Assembly (NCBI RefSeq): GCF_016899425.1
Contig: NZ_CP045995.1
Location: 2,542,001 to 2,606,000, forward strand
Direction of reading: 5' to 3'
From: Burkholderia sp. MS389
Lineage (GTDB): Bacteria; Pseudomonadota; Gammaproteobacteria; Burkholderiales; Burkholderiaceae
Length of the DNA stretch: 64,000 nt
Shown: positions 63,020 through 64,000 of the stretch, one piece after another
How positions within the stretch are numbered: the stretch's first letter is position 1
Layout: each line of letters begins with the position of its first letter
The notes under the pieces: generated by a model
Told to the model about the DNA's origin: nothing
The model's input: only the letters and a program-made list of their open reading frames with translations
Databases searched by the model: none
Made by a program: the position numbers and the translations under genes

Positions 63020-64000
63020 TCAGTGCGCGTCCGGCGGCGGCGCGTTCAACGTAATGGGTTTGGAAAACACGACGGCAAGCAACGCGACGACGAAGCACAG
63101 CGACAGCGCGTAGTACGCATCCGCATAGGTCAGCGTCAGCGCTTCGCGATAGATCAGACGATGCAGGTTCGCGAGCCCGGCCTGCGCGGTATTCAGCGTA
63201 TTGCCGGCCACCGATCCCCAGTACGCGGCCTGGCGATCGAGCAGCGACGCGACTTGCGGTTCGCCGGCGCTCACGTGCTCGTTCAGCCGCAGGTAATGAA
63301 AATTCAGCCGGTCGTTGAGCATCGTCGCGCTTACCGCGATACCGATCGCCCCGCCGAGGTTGCGCATCAGGTTGAACAGCCCGCTCGCCGATTTCAGCCG
63401 CGACTGCGGCAGCGAGCCGAGCGCCATCGTCACGATCGGCGGCACGCTGAACTGCTGGCCGATACCGCGCAGCGCCTGCGGCAGCAGCAGTTCCCGCCAG
63501 CCCCAGTCGTGCGTGATCGGCGTGTACAGGTAGCAGCCGAGGCCGAAGCAGATCAGCCCGAACACGAGCAGCGCACGCATGCTGACGTAGCGCGCGGCGA
63601 ACGCATACGCGCACAGCGCGATCAACTGGAACGCACCGACCGACAGCAGCGCGATACCGATCTGCAGCGAGCTGAACGCTCGCACCTGCGCGAGAAACAG
63701 CGGCGTGAGGAACACGGTCACGAAAATCCCGATGCCGGTCACGAACGACAGCAGGCTGCCGATCCCGAAATTGCGCACGGCGAGCGCGCGCAGGTCGACG
63801 ATCGGATCTTTCGCGGTCAGCGCGTGCACGATGAACAGGAAGCCGCAGATGCCGGAGATCCACGCGCAGATCACGATCGCATCGTCGCCGAACCAGTTCT
63901 TGCGCGGGCCTTCCTCGAGCACGTATTCGAGGCAGCCGAGGAAGCCCGACATCAGCACGATGCCGAGATAGTCGCCGCGTTTGATGAGGCTGAGATCGGG
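63020..64000 (-). CDS. MFS drug:H+ antiporter, DHA2/EmrB family (5' end outside window)
   Basis: The frame is open through the window end, so the N-terminal helices are missing; 327 codons are seen, covering roughly the C-terminal two thirds of a 14-helix pump. PQALRGIGQQFSVPPIVTMA and SGLFNLMRNLGGAIGIAVSA are hallmarks of the EmrB/DHA2 family. It exports drugs or aromatic compounds through a tripartite pump. The outer-membrane partner is the nodT-like gene downstream on the same strand, beyond the tnpB element. Confidence 0.9.
   Translation of the reverse strand, partial: PDLSLIKRGDYLGIVLMSGFLGCLEYVLEEGPRKNWFGDDAIVICAWISGICGFLFIVHALTAKDPIVDLRALAVRNFGIGSLLSFVTGIGIFVTVFLTPLFLAQVRAFSSLQIGIALLSVGAFQLIALCAYAFAARYVSMRALLVFGLICFGLGCYLYTPITHDWGWRELLLPQALRGIGQQFSVPPIVTMALGSLPQSRLKSASGLFNLMRNLGGAIGIAVSATMLNDRLNFHYLRLNEHVSAGEPQVASLLDRQAAYWGSVAGNTLNTAQAGLANLHRLIYREALTLTYADAYYALSLCFVVALLAVVFSKPITLNAPPPDAH

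Overview
The window looks like a Burkholderia chromosome, most likely from the Burkholderia cepacia complex. The evidence is high GC with strong GC3 in the core genes, typical Burkholderia neighbours (argG, a FUSC transporter, lysP, phaZ, a trimeric porin, a DUF3717 protein), many two-component-free c-di-GMP genes and a type VI secretion effector island. The species is an inference; nothing in the window fixes it. No rRNA, tRNA or CRISPR array was seen.

Layout. 1-9.1 kb: 3' part of a giant CdiA/FhaB-type two-partner-secretion exoprotein ending in an EndoU-type RNase toxin, its overlapping immunity gene, a displaced remnant of a second toxin module, and an IS256-family element that cuts the remnant. 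9.5-11.4 kb: two lipoproteins. 11.5-16 kb: argG, a FUSC membrane protein and a sensor diguanylate cyclase, all on the minus strand. 16.5-25.8 kb: lysP, DUF3717, LysR, alpha/beta hydrolase, a membrane protein, a divergent TetR/glycosyltransferase pair, a HutC-type regulator and a porin. 26.2-29.1 kb: hisQMP-like amino-acid ABC transporter and a cupin; the binding-protein gene is absent except for a possible 15-codon signal-peptide stub. 29.3-31.6 kb: PHB depolymerase and a glutathione transferase.

31.8-36.7 kb: a four-gene motility-like cluster: a cyclic-nucleotide-binding protein with a winged helix and a C-terminal FliG-like segment, a MotA-like and a MotB-like stator pair with the proton-channel residues intact, and a methyl-accepting chemotaxis protein. 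The first protein's architecture is the most unusual item in the window.

37-44 kb: a defence-like island between core genes: an OLD-type ATPase/TOPRIM nuclease and an AbiGi-like protein in AT-rich DNA, then an RloC-like ATPase with zinc hook and predicted anticodon-nuclease residues, then a SymE-like small protein. 44.2-48.5 kb: amidohydrolase, MFS transporter, LysR regulator and a TIGR02594 hydrolase. 48.7-55.3 kb: a VgrG / DUF3304 immunity lipoprotein / Tle1 phospholipase / DUF4123 adaptor / PAAR set, bounded by a decayed IS481 transposase. 55.9-60.1 kb: two c-di-GMP-type proteins (CBS-PAS-GGDEF-EAL and EAL-HDOD). 60.4-64 kb: a NodT outer-membrane efflux factor and a DHA2 MFS pump (cut by the window end), separated by a solo tnpB element of the IS200/IS605 group.

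Taken together, the window has two contact- or secretion-based antibacterial weapons with cognate immunity, an anti-phage type cluster, several mobile elements at the edges of the accessory blocks, and a candidate second stator system coupled to a ligand-binding FliG-like protein.
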